64,000 bases of DNA, taken from Mercenaria mercenaria. Lineage: Eukaryota; Mollusca; Bivalvia; Venerida; Veneridae. How positions within the stretch are numbered: the first letter of the stretch is position 1; each line of letters opens with the position of its first letter. The position numbers and the translations under genes were made by a program. The DNA is taken from the NCBI RefSeq assembly GCF_021730395.1, contig NC_069362.1, positions 63,195,501-63,259,500 on the forward strand. Direction: 5' to 3'. Shown piece after piece: positions 1-11,910 of the stretch. Under the pieces are notes generated by a model, which saw only the letters and a list, made by a program, of their open reading frames with translations, had not been told where the DNA came from and ran no database searches.

Positions 1-790
1 TTTACTATCACGATATCCACGTGCAGTCTTTCTAAATCTCCCAACCTTCACCTATATGTTATTTATATACCCGACAAGCGGTCAGTAATGCTATTTTTAA
101 AGGAGTGAATTATTGGTTTTTCCCATATCAGATTATAGTGATCTTGAATATGTGTTAAAGACTATACACTTGTTTGCTTGTAATGTTCATACTGTTTAGT
201 TAGTGTCATTAAAGTCTATTATTCTTATCCATAATATAGAATGTTCTATTAGTTTTACTGTTCACATTTTATTATACTGTACTAGTAGGCCTATGTTTTT
301 TCTCTTACGAAGTGTATGGTAAAGTTATATCTAATGTAATTTTACCGCATGTATTATTTACAAAATTTAATTGTAGACGTTCTTGTCACTGTACTATCGG
401 ACATTTTTGTATCGACGGATATACTGTTCGATTGGATCATGCATAAAATGTATATAATTATCTATGCAAAATTATATTTGTATGAAATATGCATGTGTTT
501 TAAAGACAAAAGCAAACGTAGTTACTCCATGATACAAAGTTTTAGTATGAAAGAAGTGATATTCTATGGTAATGTATACCAGATACAATTTTACTTGCTA
601 TGGTTATAAAAAAAAAAAAAATTAAGAAATGATTATAATACTCATAATATAAATATTACTATATAAATATTGTTTTCACCTTTTACTTGAAAGAAGCGAC
701 ATTTAACTTCAATATAGCATAATTGAAATTAATAAAATATTCACTTTTTGGACAGTGATTACATGTTATAAGTAAAGATGTACATGTAGC
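1..790. other. AT-rich DNA, no gene seen
   Basis: Strongly AT-rich sequence. An 86-codon open frame at 349-609 has low-complexity hydrophobic composition, no recognisable domain and no convincing splice signals, so I treat it as chance. The right part may be the 5' untranslated region of the LINE that follows. I see no repeat structure. Confidence 0.5.
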
Positions 791-907
791 TCGCATTGTT
801 TACAACGATAATCATAATAACGAAAGTAGTTACGATCCTAAATAACTTCACACAAATTAATATTTCCTCAGGAAACTCTCATCTTTTTATGCTTCTTTTT
901 TTTCCTT

Positions 908-2338
908 TTGCTATGTTTTTTGTTCTTTCCATTTTTCTGTTTGAGAATATGCTGCTGTACTATTTTTGTGTCGGCTTATGTGGTCATGTTTTGTGCTCTG
1001 GTCCTCTCTGGCTTCGGTGTGGGGGCTCGCGGGGGGATTACATTTGCGCACTTGTTCTATTTATTCTTGCTAAGCTTGAACTTCACATTTTTTACTCGTA
1101 ATATAACTCGTGCGCGAATCGAGGCGACGACTCAAGATAGTATCAATCTTAAACCGTATCATAGCTGTGGCTTATTTATAAACAACGTTTTGCGATTTGA
1201 CATTACATTAATATTCACAGAATTGTTTATATATAGGTTTCTGCAGTTTGACATGGTTTTGATAAAAATAGAATCGATTCTATATCAATCATTGGTTGCA
1301 ATTTGGATTGCTACTTTAATACGTTTGTCAGGAGATGTTCATCCAAATCCGGGACCAAACACCCCAGATAATTCTTTCTCTAGTTCATCTTCATCCGTAA
1401 ACCTTCTCAAAAATGGCCTTAGTATAATGCATTTGAACATTCAAAGTCTTCGTCCGAAAATAGATCTTCTCGAGATCGAAGCCCAATCCTATGACATAAT
1501 GATTTTCTCAGAAACTTGGCTTACATCAGATATCGACAGTAATGACCTTAAAATTCCGAACTTCGGTCTCCCGTTCAGAAAAGATCGAGTTGATAGAATT
1601 GGCGGTGGTGTTGCAATCTATTTGCGTGATACCTTACATGGTAATATACGAAATGACCTCATGATCAACGGATTAGAGGCTATCTGGATTGAAACAAATA
1701 TAAATGATAAAAAACAACTAGTAGGCGGTTTTTATCGACCACCGAATGCCAATAACGAATACTGGTCACTCATAGAAGAGAGTTTTGACAGGGCATATAA
1801 CACCAAACTTGAAAATATAATAACAGCAGGCGATTTTAATATAAATGTAGCTGGCTCGCATTCACATAAAATCGACAATTTAGTTGCGTCTTATAATTTT
1901 GAACAATTGATTACAGAACCTACCCATTATACGGAAAATTCGAACTCTGTTATAGACTTAATTATTGTAAAAAATAGCAACAGCGTACTAGCTAGTTTTG
2001 TAAATGACCCATTTATTCCTGACCTTACCAGATATCATTGTCCCGTTGTTCTAGTCTTAAAACTAATCAAAATGAAAAATGACAGTTTTAAGAGAAATAT
2101 TTGGAAATACGACCAAGGGGATTTCAATAATTACAGATCTATTTTAGGAAGTGTTCACTGGGATTCTATTCTTTCAAATTATAATATGGAACATATAGCA
2201 CTAAGCATAAACGAAACCATTATAGACGCCGCAAAGAAATCAATTCCGAATAAAGAAGTAACTATCCGCCCAAACGACGTTCCTTGGTTTAAGAGTAATA
2301 TCCGTAAACTAATTAGAAAGCGAAACAGATCTCACAAA
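908..2338 (+). CDS. CR1/Jockey-like LINE, N-terminal and endonuclease part
   Basis: This frame encodes the 5' half of a non-LTR retrotransposon polyprotein. From its first Met, residues 1-140 are hydrophobic, and a later Met at 1251 is an equally plausible start. Residues 142-150 read GDVHPNPGP, a 2A-like motif followed by a Ser-rich linker. Residues about 168-395 form an APE-type endonuclease: LSIMHLNIQSL, the catalytic-Glu motif IFSETWL, GGFYRPP, AGDFNIN and VIDLIIV. The final motif reads TRYHCPV where SDHCPV is usual, so an Asp is replaced by Tyr. The frame reaches RKRNRSHK, where element A1 interrupts it. RT resumes at about 8194. An ancient, inactive copy is inferred. Confidence 0.85.
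1331..1357 (+). other. 2A-like motif in LINE N terminus
   Basis: Codes GDVHPNPGP directly after a hydrophobic stretch ending LIRLS. The 2A ribosome-skipping consensus is D(V/I)ExNPG/P. Here His-Pro stands where Glu-x is expected, so activity is uncertain. N-terminal 2A motifs are known in non-LTR retrotransposons of several invertebrates. Confidence 0.6.
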
Positions 2339-4370
2339 CAAGAGGACCATGATGGTCCTGAATCGCTCACCTATCTCCACATGACCCAGTGTTCAACTGA
2401 GTATGACATCGTTATTTCTATTATTTGACATAGTGACCTAGTTTTTGAGCACATGTGACCTAGATATCATCAAGATAAAAAATTCTGACCAATTTTCATG
2501 AAGATCCATTGAAAAATATGCCCTCTAGAGAGGTCACAAGGTTTTTTTTCTATTATTCAACCTAATGACCTAGTGTTTTTTGAAGGCACCGGACCCACTT
2601 TTAAAACTTGACCTATGATATCATCAAGTGACATTCTCACCAATTTTCATGAAGATTCAGTGAAAATATGGCCTCTAGAGAGGTCACAAGGTTTTTCTAT
2701 TTTTCGACCTACTGACCTAGTTTTTGACCGCACATGACCCAATAACGAAACCTGACCTAGATATCATCAAGCAATTGAACATTCATCACCCAATTTTCAT
2801 GAAGATCATTGAGAAATATGGCCTCTAGAGAGGTCACAAGGTTTTTCCTATTTTTAGACCTACTGACCTAGTTTTTGACCCCACGTGACCCAGTTTCGAA
2901 CTTGACCTAGATATCATCAAGATGAATATTCTGACCAATATTCATGAAGATCTCATGAAAATATGGCCTCTAGAGAGGTCACAAGGTTTTTCTATTTTTA
3001 GATCTACTGACCTAGTTTTTAACCCCACGTGACCCAGTTTCGAACTTGACCTAGATATCTTCAAGGTAAACATTCTGACCAATTTTCATGAAGATCCATT
3101 GAAAAATATCGCCTCTAGAGAGGTCACAAGGTTTTCCTATTTTTAGACCTACTGACCTAGTTTTTAAACCGCCACATGACCCAGTTTCGAACTTGACCTA
3201 GATATCATCAAGGTGAATTTCTGACTAAATTTCATGAAGATCCATTGAGAAATATGGCCACTAGAGAGGTAACAAGGTTTTTCTATTTTTAGACCTACTG
3301 ACCTAGTTTTTGACCCCACATGACCCAGTTTCGAACTTGACCTAGATATCATCAAGGTGAACATTCTGACCAATATTCATGAAGATCTCATGAAAAATAT
3401 GGCCTCTAGAGAGGTCACAAGGTTTTTCTATTTTTAGATCTACTGACCTAGTTTTTAACCCCACGTGACCCAGTTTCGAACTTGACCTAGATATCATCAA
3501 GATGAACATTCTGACCAATTTTCATGAAGATGCATTGAGAAATATGGCCTCTAGAGAGGTCACAAGGTTTTTCTATTTTTAGACCTTATGACCTAGTTTT
3601 TGACCCTACGTGACCCAGTTTCGAACTTGACCTAGATATCATCAAGGTGAACATTCTGACAATATCATGAAGATCTCATGAAAAATATGGCCTCAGAGAG
3701 GTCACAAGGTTTTTCTATTTTTAGATCTACTGACCTAGTTTTTAACCCCACGTGACCCAGTTTCGAACTTGACCTAGATATCATCAAGATGAACATTCTC
3801 ACCAATTTTCATGAAGATGCATTGAGAAATATGGCTCTAGAGAGGTCACAAGGTTTTTTCTATTTTTAGACCTTATGACCTAGTTTTTGACCCTACGTGA
3901 CCCAGTTTCGAACTTGACCTAGATATCATCAAGGTGAACATTCTGACCAATATTCATGAAGATCTCATGAAAAATATGGCCTCTAGAGAGGTCACAAGGT
4001 TTTTCTATTTTTAGACCTACTGACCTAGTGTTTGACCCCACGTGACCCAGTTTCGAACTTGACCTAGATATCATCAAGGTGAACGTTCTAACCAATTTTC
4101 ATGAAGATCTTGTGAAATATATGGCCTCTAGAGAGGTCACAAGGTTTTTCTATTTTTAGACCTACTGACCTAGTTTTTGATGGCACGTGACCCAGTTTCG
4201 AACTTGACCTAGATATCATCAAGGTGAACATTCTGACCAACTTTCATAAAGATCCCATAAAATATGTGACCTCTAGAGTGGTCACAAGCAAAAGTTTACG
4301 GACGCACGCACGGACGATGGACACCGCGCGATCACAAAAGCTCACCTTGTCACTTTGTGACAGGTGAGCT
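2339..4370 (-). mobile_element. Tandem-repeat element A1 (Helentron-associated-like, non-autonomous)
   Basis: About 13 direct units of 145-150 bp (anchors GAGGTCACAAGG at 2530, 2680, 2830, 2975, 3120, 3266, 3411, 3556). The low-coordinate end carries the palindrome AGGACCAT-G-ATGGTCCT. The high-coordinate end carries a stem-loop, AGCTCACC...GGTGAGCT, at about 4339-4370, preceded by a GGACGCACGCACGG simple repeat. Read on the minus strand it ends in a palindrome followed by CTCTTG. It has no ORF and no clear target duplication. It sits in the LINE EN-RT linker; joining CAC AAA to AAA AAG keeps the LINE frame. Rolling-circle mobilisation is inferred from structure only. Confidence 0.75.
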
Positions 4371-4413
4371 AAAAAGCTAAAGAAAACTAGAAAATGCTTT
4401 TGTAAAAAAGCGC
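4371..4413 (+). pseudogene. LINE linker remnant between A1 and B
   Basis: About 40 bases that read K-L-K-K-T-R-K-C-F-C-K-K-A in frame with the LINE, matching the Lys-rich HKKAKK stretch usual between endonuclease and RT. This shows that A1 and B inserted at two different points of the same LINE. Confidence 0.6.
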
Positions 4414-6233
4414 ATGTCTCCCCCAATGCAAAGTCCTATAGGCAAGAAGTCAATAGGGGTCAGGAGCAAAAATCAAAGAGACACTGATGGTTGGCTGCAA
4501 TAGGGATCATCTACTTGGCATGTCCAGTCATCCCGCTAAATTTCAACACTCTTGGCCTAGTGGTTCTCCAGTCACTGTTCAGGCTCCTGTGACCTTGACC
4601 TTTGATCAAGTGACCTCAAAATAAATAGGGGTCATCTACTCTGCATGTCCAATCATCCTATTAAGTTTCAACATTGTAGGTCAAGTGGTTCTCAAGTTAT
4701 TTCCAAAAAATGATTTTACATGAACAGGCCACTGTGACCTTGACCTTTAATAGACTGACCCCAAAATCAATAGGGGTCATCAACTCTGCATGTTCAATCA
4801 TCCTATGAAGTTAAAACATTCTGGGTCAAGTGGTTCTCAAGTTATTGATCAGAACTGGTTATCAATCTTCAGGCCCCTGTGACCTTGACCTTTAACGGAG
4901 TGGCCCCAAAAACAATAGGGGTCATTTACTCTGCATGAACAATCATCCTATGAAGTTTCAACATTCTGGGTCGAGAGGTTCTCAAGTTATTGATTGGAAA
5001 TGGTTTTCCATGTTCAGGCCCCTGTGGCCTTTACCTTTAACAGAGTGACCCTAAAATCAATAGGGGTCATCTACTCTGCATGACCAATCATCCTATGAAG
5101 TTTCATCATTCTGGGTCAAGTGGTTCTCAAGTTACTGACCGGAAATGGTTTTCAATGTTCGGGCCCCTGTGACCTTGACCTTTCACAGAGTGACCCCATA
5201 ATCGTTAGGGGTCATCTACTCTGCATGACCAATCATCCTATTAAGTTTCAACATTCTGGGTCAAGTGGTTCTCAAGTTATTGACCGAAAATGGTTTTCAA
5301 TGTTCAGGCCCCTGTGACCTTGACCTTTAATGGAGTGACCCCAAAATCAATAGGGGTCATGTACTTTGCATGTACAATCATCCTATGAAGTTTCAACATT
5401 CTGGGTCAAGTGGTTCTCTAGTTATTGATCGGAAATGGTTTTCAATGTTCAGGCCCTTGTGACCTTGACCTTTGATGGAGTGACCCTAAAATCAATAGGG
5501 GTCAATTACTCTTTATGACCAATCATCCCATGAAGTTTCAATATTCTGGGTCAAGTGGTTCTCTAGTTATTGATCGGAAATGGTTTTCAATGTTCAGGCC
5601 CCTGTGACCTTGACCTTTGAGGGAATGACCCTAAAATCAATATGGGTTATCTACTCTTCATGACCAATCATCCTATGAAGTTTCAACATTCTGGGTCAAG
5701 TGGTTCTCTAGTTATTGATCGGAAATGGTTTTCAATGTTCAGGCCCCTGTGACCTTGACCTTTGACGGAATGACCCCAAAATCAATATAGGTGATCTACT
5801 CTTCATGACCAATCATCCTATGAAGTTTCAACATTCTGGGTCAAGTGGTTCTTTAGTTATTGATCGGCAATGGTTTTCAATGTTCAGGCCCCTGTGACCT
5901 TGACCTTTGACGGAGTGACCCCAAAATCAATAGGGGTCATCTACTCTTCATGACCAATCATCCTATGAAGTTTCAATATTCTGGGTCAAGTGGTTCTCTA
6001 GTTATTGATCGGAAATGGTTTTCAATGTTCAGACCCCTGTGACCTTGACCTTTGACGGAGTGACCCCAAAAACAATAGGGGTCGTCTACTCCAGCAGCCC
6101 TACAACCCTATAAAGTTTGAAGGTTCTAGGTCAAATGGTTCTCCAGTTATTGCTCGGAAATGAAGTGTGACGTACGGACGGACAGACGGACGGACGGAAA
6201 GGGCAAAAACAATATGTCTCCTGGGGGAGACAT
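4413..6233. mobile_element. Tandem-repeat element B
   Basis: Second, sequence-distinct tandem-repeat element. Anchors GACCTTGACC lie at 4736, 4881, 5171, 5316, 5461, 5606, 5751, 5896 and 6041, giving an exact 145-bp period and about 11 units. The ends are inverted: ATGTCTCCCCCAA at the left and a hairpin ATGTCTCC...GGGGAGACAT at 6214-6233 on the right, preceded by a GGACGGACAGACGG simple repeat. It has no coding frame of its own; the short ORF at 5120-5317 is tandem-unit sequence. It is inserted in the LINE linker between A1 and A2. Confidence 0.75.
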
Positions 6234-6298
6234 AATAATACTGAATATTATTGGGCAAAATTTCGAAAAATTAGAAATGAGGTAACGAAACAAATAAA
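6234..6298 (+). pseudogene. LINE linker remnant between B and A2
   Basis: Reads YYWAKFRKIRNEVTKQI, the W-x-K-F-R-x-x-R-N-x-V motif typical just before the RT domain of CR1/Jockey LINEs. It places the third insertion (A2) only a few tens of codons after the first. Confidence 0.75.
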
Positions 6299-8191
6299 CA
6301 AGAGGACCATGATGGTCCTGAATCGCTCACCTCTTCCCACATGACCCAGTTTTGAGTATGACATCGTTTTTTCTATTATTTGATATAGTGACCTAGTTTT
6401 TGAGCTCATGTGACCCAGTTTTGAACTTGACCTAGATATTATCAAGATAAAAGTTCTGACCAATTTTCAAGAAGATCCATTGAAAAATATGGTCTCTAGA
6501 GAGGTCACAAGGTTTTTCTATTATTTGACCTATTGACCTAGTTTTCGAAGGTACGTGACCCTGTTTTGAATTTTACCTAGATATCATCAAGGTGAACATT
6601 CTCACTAATTTTCATGAAGATCTCATGAAAAATATGGCCTCTAGAGAGGTCACAAGGTTTTTCTTTTTTTATACCTACTGGCCTAGTTTTTGACCGCATG
6701 TGACCCAGTTTCCAAACTGACCTAGATATCATCAAGGTGAACATTCAGATCAATTTTCATGAAGATCCATTGAAAAATATGGCCTCTAGAGAGGTCAAAA
6801 GATTTTAATAATTTTAGACCTACTGACCTAGTTTTTGACCACAGTTAACCCAGTTTCAAACTTCAACATCAAGATGAACATTCAGACCAACTTTCATACA
6901 GATCCCAGGAAAAGTATGGCCTCTAGAGAGGTCACAATGTTTTTTTATTATTTGACCTACTGACCTAGTTTTTTAAGGCACATGACCCAGTTTCAAAATT
7001 GACCTAGATATCATCAAGGTGAACATTCTGACCAATTTTTATGGAGATCCATTCACAAGTATGGCCTCTAGAGAGGTCACAAGGTTTTTCTATTTTTAGA
7101 CCTACTGACCTAGTTTTTGACCGCACATGACCCTGTTTCAAACTTGGCCTAGATATCATCAAGGTGAACATTCAGACACACTTTCATACAGATTCCATGA
7201 AAAATATGGCCTTTAGAGAGTTCACAAGGTTTTTCTATTATTTGACCTACTGACCTAGTTTTTGAGCTCATGTGACCCACTTTCGAAATTGACCTAGATA
7301 TCAACAAGATGAACATTCAGACCAACTTTCATACATATTCCATGAAAAATATGGCCTCTAGAGAGGTCACAAGGTGTTCCTATTATTTGACCTACTGACC
7401 TAGTTTTTGATGGCACGTGACCCACTTTCGAACTTGACCTAGATATCATCAAGATGAACATTCTGACCAATTTTCATGAAGATCTCATGAAATATATGGC
7501 CTCTAGAGAGGTCACAAGGTTTTTCTATTTTTAGATCTACTGACCTAGTTTTTGACCGCACGTGACCCAGTTTCGAACTTGACCTAGATATCATCAAGAT
7601 TAACATTCAGATCAACTTTCATACAGATCCCATGAAAAATGTGGCCTTTAGAGAGGTCACAAGGTTTTTCTATTATTTGACCTACTGACCTAGTTTTTGA
7701 TGGCACGTGACCCAGTTTCGAACTTGACCTAGATTTCATCAAGGTGAATGTTCTGACCAATTTTCATGAAGATCTTGTGAAATATATGGCCTCTAGAGAG
7801 GTCACAAGGTTTTTCTATTTTTAGACCTGCTGACCTAGTTTTTGATGGCACGTGACCCAGTTTCGAACTTGACCTAGATATCATCAAGGTGTACATTCTG
7901 ACCAATTTTCATGAAGATCTTGTGAAATATATGGCCTCTAGAGAGGTCACAAGGTTTTTCTATTTATAGACCTACTGACCTAGTTTTTGAAGGCACGTGA
8001 CCCAGTTTCGAACTTGACCTAGATATCATCAAGCTGAACATTCTGACCAACTTTCATAAAGATCCCATGAAAAATGTGACCTCTAGAGTGGTCACAAGCA
8101 AAAGTTTACGGACGGACGCACGGACGAACAACAGACGACGGACACCGCATGATTACAAAAGCTCACCTTGTCACTTTGTGACAGGTGAGCT
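6299..8191 (-). mobile_element. Tandem-repeat element A2 (same family as A1)
   Basis: Same ends as A1: AGGACCATGATGGTCCT palindrome at 6302-6318 and the AGCTCACC...GGTGAGCT stem-loop at 8160-8191, with GGACGGACGCACGGACG beside it. About 12 units of roughly 145 bp, more diverged from one another than in A1. It lies in the same orientation as A1. LINE coding resumes a few bases after its right end. Confidence 0.75.
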
Positions 8192-10316
8192 AAAAAAGCA
8201 AAAGCGGACTATCAACTAAATCTTATAAACAGGATTAATGATAATTCATTAACTGTCAAGGAGTGGTTTAAAACTGCAAAAAATGTAACTAAAAACCAGA
8301 AAAACACTGATACTATCCCAACATTAATAACCCGAGATCTGACTGCCTCAACAAATACAGAAAAGGCGGATATTTTAAACAATTATTTCTGTAGTCAGTC
8401 AAATACAGATGATACTAATAAAATTTTGCCGAATATTGAACAACCCTTAAACACTCTTTTATCTACTTTGCAGATTTCGAGGCAGATGTTATCGACGCCA
8501 TTAATCAAATGGACTCATCCAAAGCTTCTGGCCCTGACCAGATAAGCCCAAAACTGTTAAAAGAGGCATCCGTGGAACTTTCAAGTCCTCTTTCGCAATA
8601 TTTCAACATTCTTTTAGCGAAATCTTTCTTCCCAGATGAATGGAAAAAGGCAAATGTTACGCCAATTTTTAAAAAATCAGATCCCTCTAATCCTGGAAAT
8701 TATTGACCTATATCTCTATTAAGTTGTGTGGGTAAATCAATGGAACGTTGTGTACATAAGCATGTTTATTATCATTTGATAAATCAAAATCTACTTAGCC
8801 CATTTCAGTCCGGATTCATTCGTGGAGATTCTACAACAAATCAGTTAGTTTATATCTATAATGATATTTGCAAGGCTCTTGATGATGGCAAGGAGATACG
8901 AGTAGTTTTCTGCGGTATTTCAAAAGCGTTTGACCGTGTTTGGCACCATGGATTAATACATAAATTATCGTCTTTTGGAATAAGGGATTCCCTTTTACAG
9001 TGGTTTACATCATATTTAGAAAACAGAAAACAACGCGTAGTCTTAAAAAACTCAAATTCAAAATGGAGGAACGTAATGGCCGGGGTGCCACAGGGCTCGA
9101 TCCTCGGGCCTCTTCTTTTTCTCATTTATATAAACGACATTGTGAAAAATATTAAATCAAACATTCGATTATTCGCCAATGACACAAGCTTATATCTAGT
9201 AGCTGACGATCCAAAAGACGCCGCATCTCAACTCAACTCTGACCTCGGTAAAATACATCACTGGGCAAAAACTTGGCTAGTTGATTTTAATCCTAATAAA
9301 ACGGAAACTCTTCTCATTTCTAGAAAGTATAATAAACCTCACCATCCGAACTTATTCATGAACAATATTCTTATAAAAACAGTAGAAGAACATAAACACT
9401 TAGGAGTCATATTTTCAAGTGATGGTAAATGGCGCCCTCATATTTCATCCGTTATTACTCGTGCATGGCAGAGAATAGGAATACTAAGGTCGATGAAATT
9501 TATTATCAATAGACAATCGCTCGAACGCCTTTATAATCTTTTATAAGACCACTTCTCGAGTACAGTGATGTCCTTTGGGACAACTGTACTGAAGAACTTA
9601 AACGCAAACTAGAAGCGATACAAACTGAAGCAGCAGGAATTATTACCAGTGCGACGAAGCTCTGCAGTATTAACAACCTGTATACCGACTTAAAGTGGGA
9701 AACACTATCTAACAGAAGAAAGAAACATAAACTTATACTATTCTACAAAATGAAAAATGACATTACCCCAAGCTACTTATTTGACCTTATCCCTCCTTCT
9801 ACACAGAATAGATATCAATTAAGAAATAACACGAATATTCCCTTATTAAATTGTCGTACACAATTATATAAAGATTCTTTTATTCCATCCGTGATTCGTG
9901 AATGGAACGTGTTGTCCTAAGAAATCAAAGCAAGTCCTTTGTTAGAAATATTTAAGAGACGCTTAAACAGCAACATAACCAAACCCCCGCCGCATTACCT
10001 TTCAGGAAGTAGGATTGGTCAAGTACTACATACTCGTCTCCGTCTAGGCTGCAGTTCCCTAAATTATGACCTTTTTCGAAAATCAATTTCAAATAATCCT
10101 TATTGTATATGCGGTGAACCAGAAACAACAAATCACTACCTTTTATCATGCCCGATTTATATACCACAAAGACAATTGCTCCTAAATGAATTACCTTGTG
10201 CACCCACTATTGATAACTTACTGTTTGGTAACGAACACTTAACAACGACTCAAAATATATCGGTCTTTACTAAAGTGCAACAATACATCGTTGCCTCGAA
10301 GCGATTCTCCACGTGA
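8192..10316 (+). pseudogene. CR1/Jockey-like LINE, reverse transcriptase and C-terminal part
   Basis: Continuation of the LINE at 908. Frame pieces: AKADYQLNLINRI from about 8200, a frame change near 8470, then DSSKASGPDQISPKLL and, after a stop at 8704, a run to 9546 with PISLLSCVGK, FQSGFIRGDST, GVPQGSILGPLLFLIYIND. Both catalytic Asp motifs are altered: FCGISKAFD (usually FCDISKAFD) and LFANDTS (usually LFADDTS), so RT is dead. After another frame change come RPLLEYSDVLW and, to 10316, a C-terminal knuckle CICGEPETTNHYLLSCPIY. The domain order equals a full-length ORF2, interrupted only by A1, B and A2. Confidence 0.85.
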
Positions 10317-10631
10317 CCGGCATACCGGTGCGTGCGGGTGACCATTGGCGCCGACTGGCCGCATGCAGCACATTCTTAGTACCAAGCAGCATTTCTCAAC
10401 TATTTTCACAATGTTCATACTTTACTAACTAAAAAGATATAAAAAGAGTTTAAACTAACAAATAATTAGACAAACACCATATTCTTTTACACTATATCCT
10501 TACATGTTTTACTGTCGAGGAAATGAATTAATATAAGTTTTCGCTGAAAACTTGTTTTCAGATCCTTTACATCATTTTGATTGTAAATGTTACTGTATAT
10601 ATTTATGTACATGATATATCTAATAAATACT
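10317..10631 (+). other. Probable LINE 3' untranslated region
   Basis: Follows the LINE stop and ends in AATAAATACT. A 30-base word (10448-10477) recurs almost exactly at 10632-10660 (GTTTAAACTAAC...TAGACAAACAC), flanking 154 bp. Either the pair marks the target duplication of a short 3'-end copy, or a local duplication. Confidence 0.45.
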
Positions 10632-10660
10632 GTTTAAACTAACAATTACTAGACAAACAC

Positions 10661-11555
10661 AGAAAATTCACATTCTTGGATTATGGAAGGCTTCAAATTT
10701 TGTGCAAAACAACTATCCAGAAGGAAAATATAAATGCATAACTGCATGGTTAGTTGAGCATTACTTTCAGCCTTATAGAAGAGCTTAAACAGCCAATGCA
10801 AGAACAATTGAAACAATATTTTCTACTACAGACAGTAATTTACTAATCTTTGGCAAAATTTAATATCCGATTAACAATTACCACAATTAGGAACTAAAAA
10901 TAAATTATACAATTATGTTATGTTCATGAGCAAAAATGTGGCAGCACAATATTATGACCATTTAAAGCCCAATCAACAAATAATATATGTTGATTGGGCT
11001 TTAAAGGGTCATAATATTATAAATTTCATGTTTATGTCCAAGAAATCAAATGTTATCACAAAATTATTATCATGGTTCTTGGTGCAGATCTTATGTTGAA
11101 AAACTTTTAAATACATAAATCAAGCACATTTATTACACAGCCAAAATCTATTCAGTATACATTTTTTGGTGTGCATTGTGTTCAAACGATTAATGCCCCT
11201 TCTGATCTCTTGTATTTTTTCATTCATATAATGTGTTTAACAGCAATATGTCCCATTCACACTCAGTTAACAATTTTCTTCTATATTTTCTGACAACACA
11301 GTCACACAGAGAAAAGGTAGTCTTCCACATGTAGCTTCTTATTCTTGTCTGCACCCTAGAGGAAAATCACAAGTCTCTTACAGCCTTAAAAGCCTGAAAC
11401 TACCTACTACTTAAAGACAATTAGTGGCTATCATTAACTTTTACTAAAAACTTTCTAGGCTTCTGGAAATTCACTTCTATGTGTCTCTACCAATCAGGAA
11501 TATAGAGAGGAATTGTTGCAGTCTTAATTGGACAAGGAAATCTGTCATTTTTTCT
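10661..11555. other. Intergenic, one strong hairpin
   Basis: AT-rich sequence without coding signal. The only structure I see is the hairpin listed at 10948-11018. Confidence 0.5.
10948..11018. repeat. 71-bp near-perfect hairpin
   Basis: Arms of about 31 bp (AATATTATGACC, then TTTAAAGCCCAATCAACA) are inverted with only one or two mismatches around a 9-base AT loop. Size and shape fit a miniature fold-back element; a small-RNA precursor cannot be excluded. Confidence 0.7.
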
Positions 11556-11561
11556 CTGATA

Positions 11562-11910
11562 CTGTAAAATTATTAATATTTCTCAGGGACAAATTTTCAT
11601 GGATTTTAACCCTTACACTGCTCAGTTTCTATAATGAACTTGTCCGTCTTTCAATTTGGAAAGTGCTATTAACTGTTAAAAGGGGTGGTTATCAAAATGA
11701 TACTGACTGAATTACAAACAGTGCAGATCTTGATCAGACTGCACAGATGTGCAGGCTGATCATGATCTACACTGGTCGCAAAGGCAGAATCAGTCGTGTT
11801 CAGCATGATACGGGTTAAGGTTGCATGAACCCACAAAAAATTAAAACCCCAATGAACATATGAAATTCCAAATAATTCTAATTCCACAATTTGACATCCA
11901 CAAAATTCAT
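11562..11910 (+). mobile_element. MITE Q copy (TA-type), interrupted by MITE F1
   Basis: Begins CTGTAAAATTATTAATA after TA and continues with words shared with the copies at 48722 and 49844 (CATGGATTT, then ACCCACAAAAAATTAAA, CCACAAAATTCATATTAAA). It is split by F1 at 11609-11815. The right end is eroded. Confidence 0.55.
11609..11815 (+). mobile_element. MITE F copy 1 (TA target)
   Basis: 207-bp non-autonomous element with inverted ends ACCCTTAC / TACGGGT and TA on both sides. The centre carries the inverted words CTGCACAGATGTGCAG and TGATCATGATC. It is nested in MITE Q. Closely similar to the copy at 48098-48304. Confidence 0.65.

Noticed and set aside
349-609. 86-codon ORF at the left edge
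   Set aside because: AT-rich, hydrophobic low-complexity product, no motif, no splice context.
5120-5317. ORF across element B units
   Set aside because: Product repeats with the 145-bp unit; it is a by-product of the tandem array.
2339-8191. CRISPR-like array
   Set aside because: Regular spacing, but whole units are repeated without unique spacers, and the setting is a metazoan genome.
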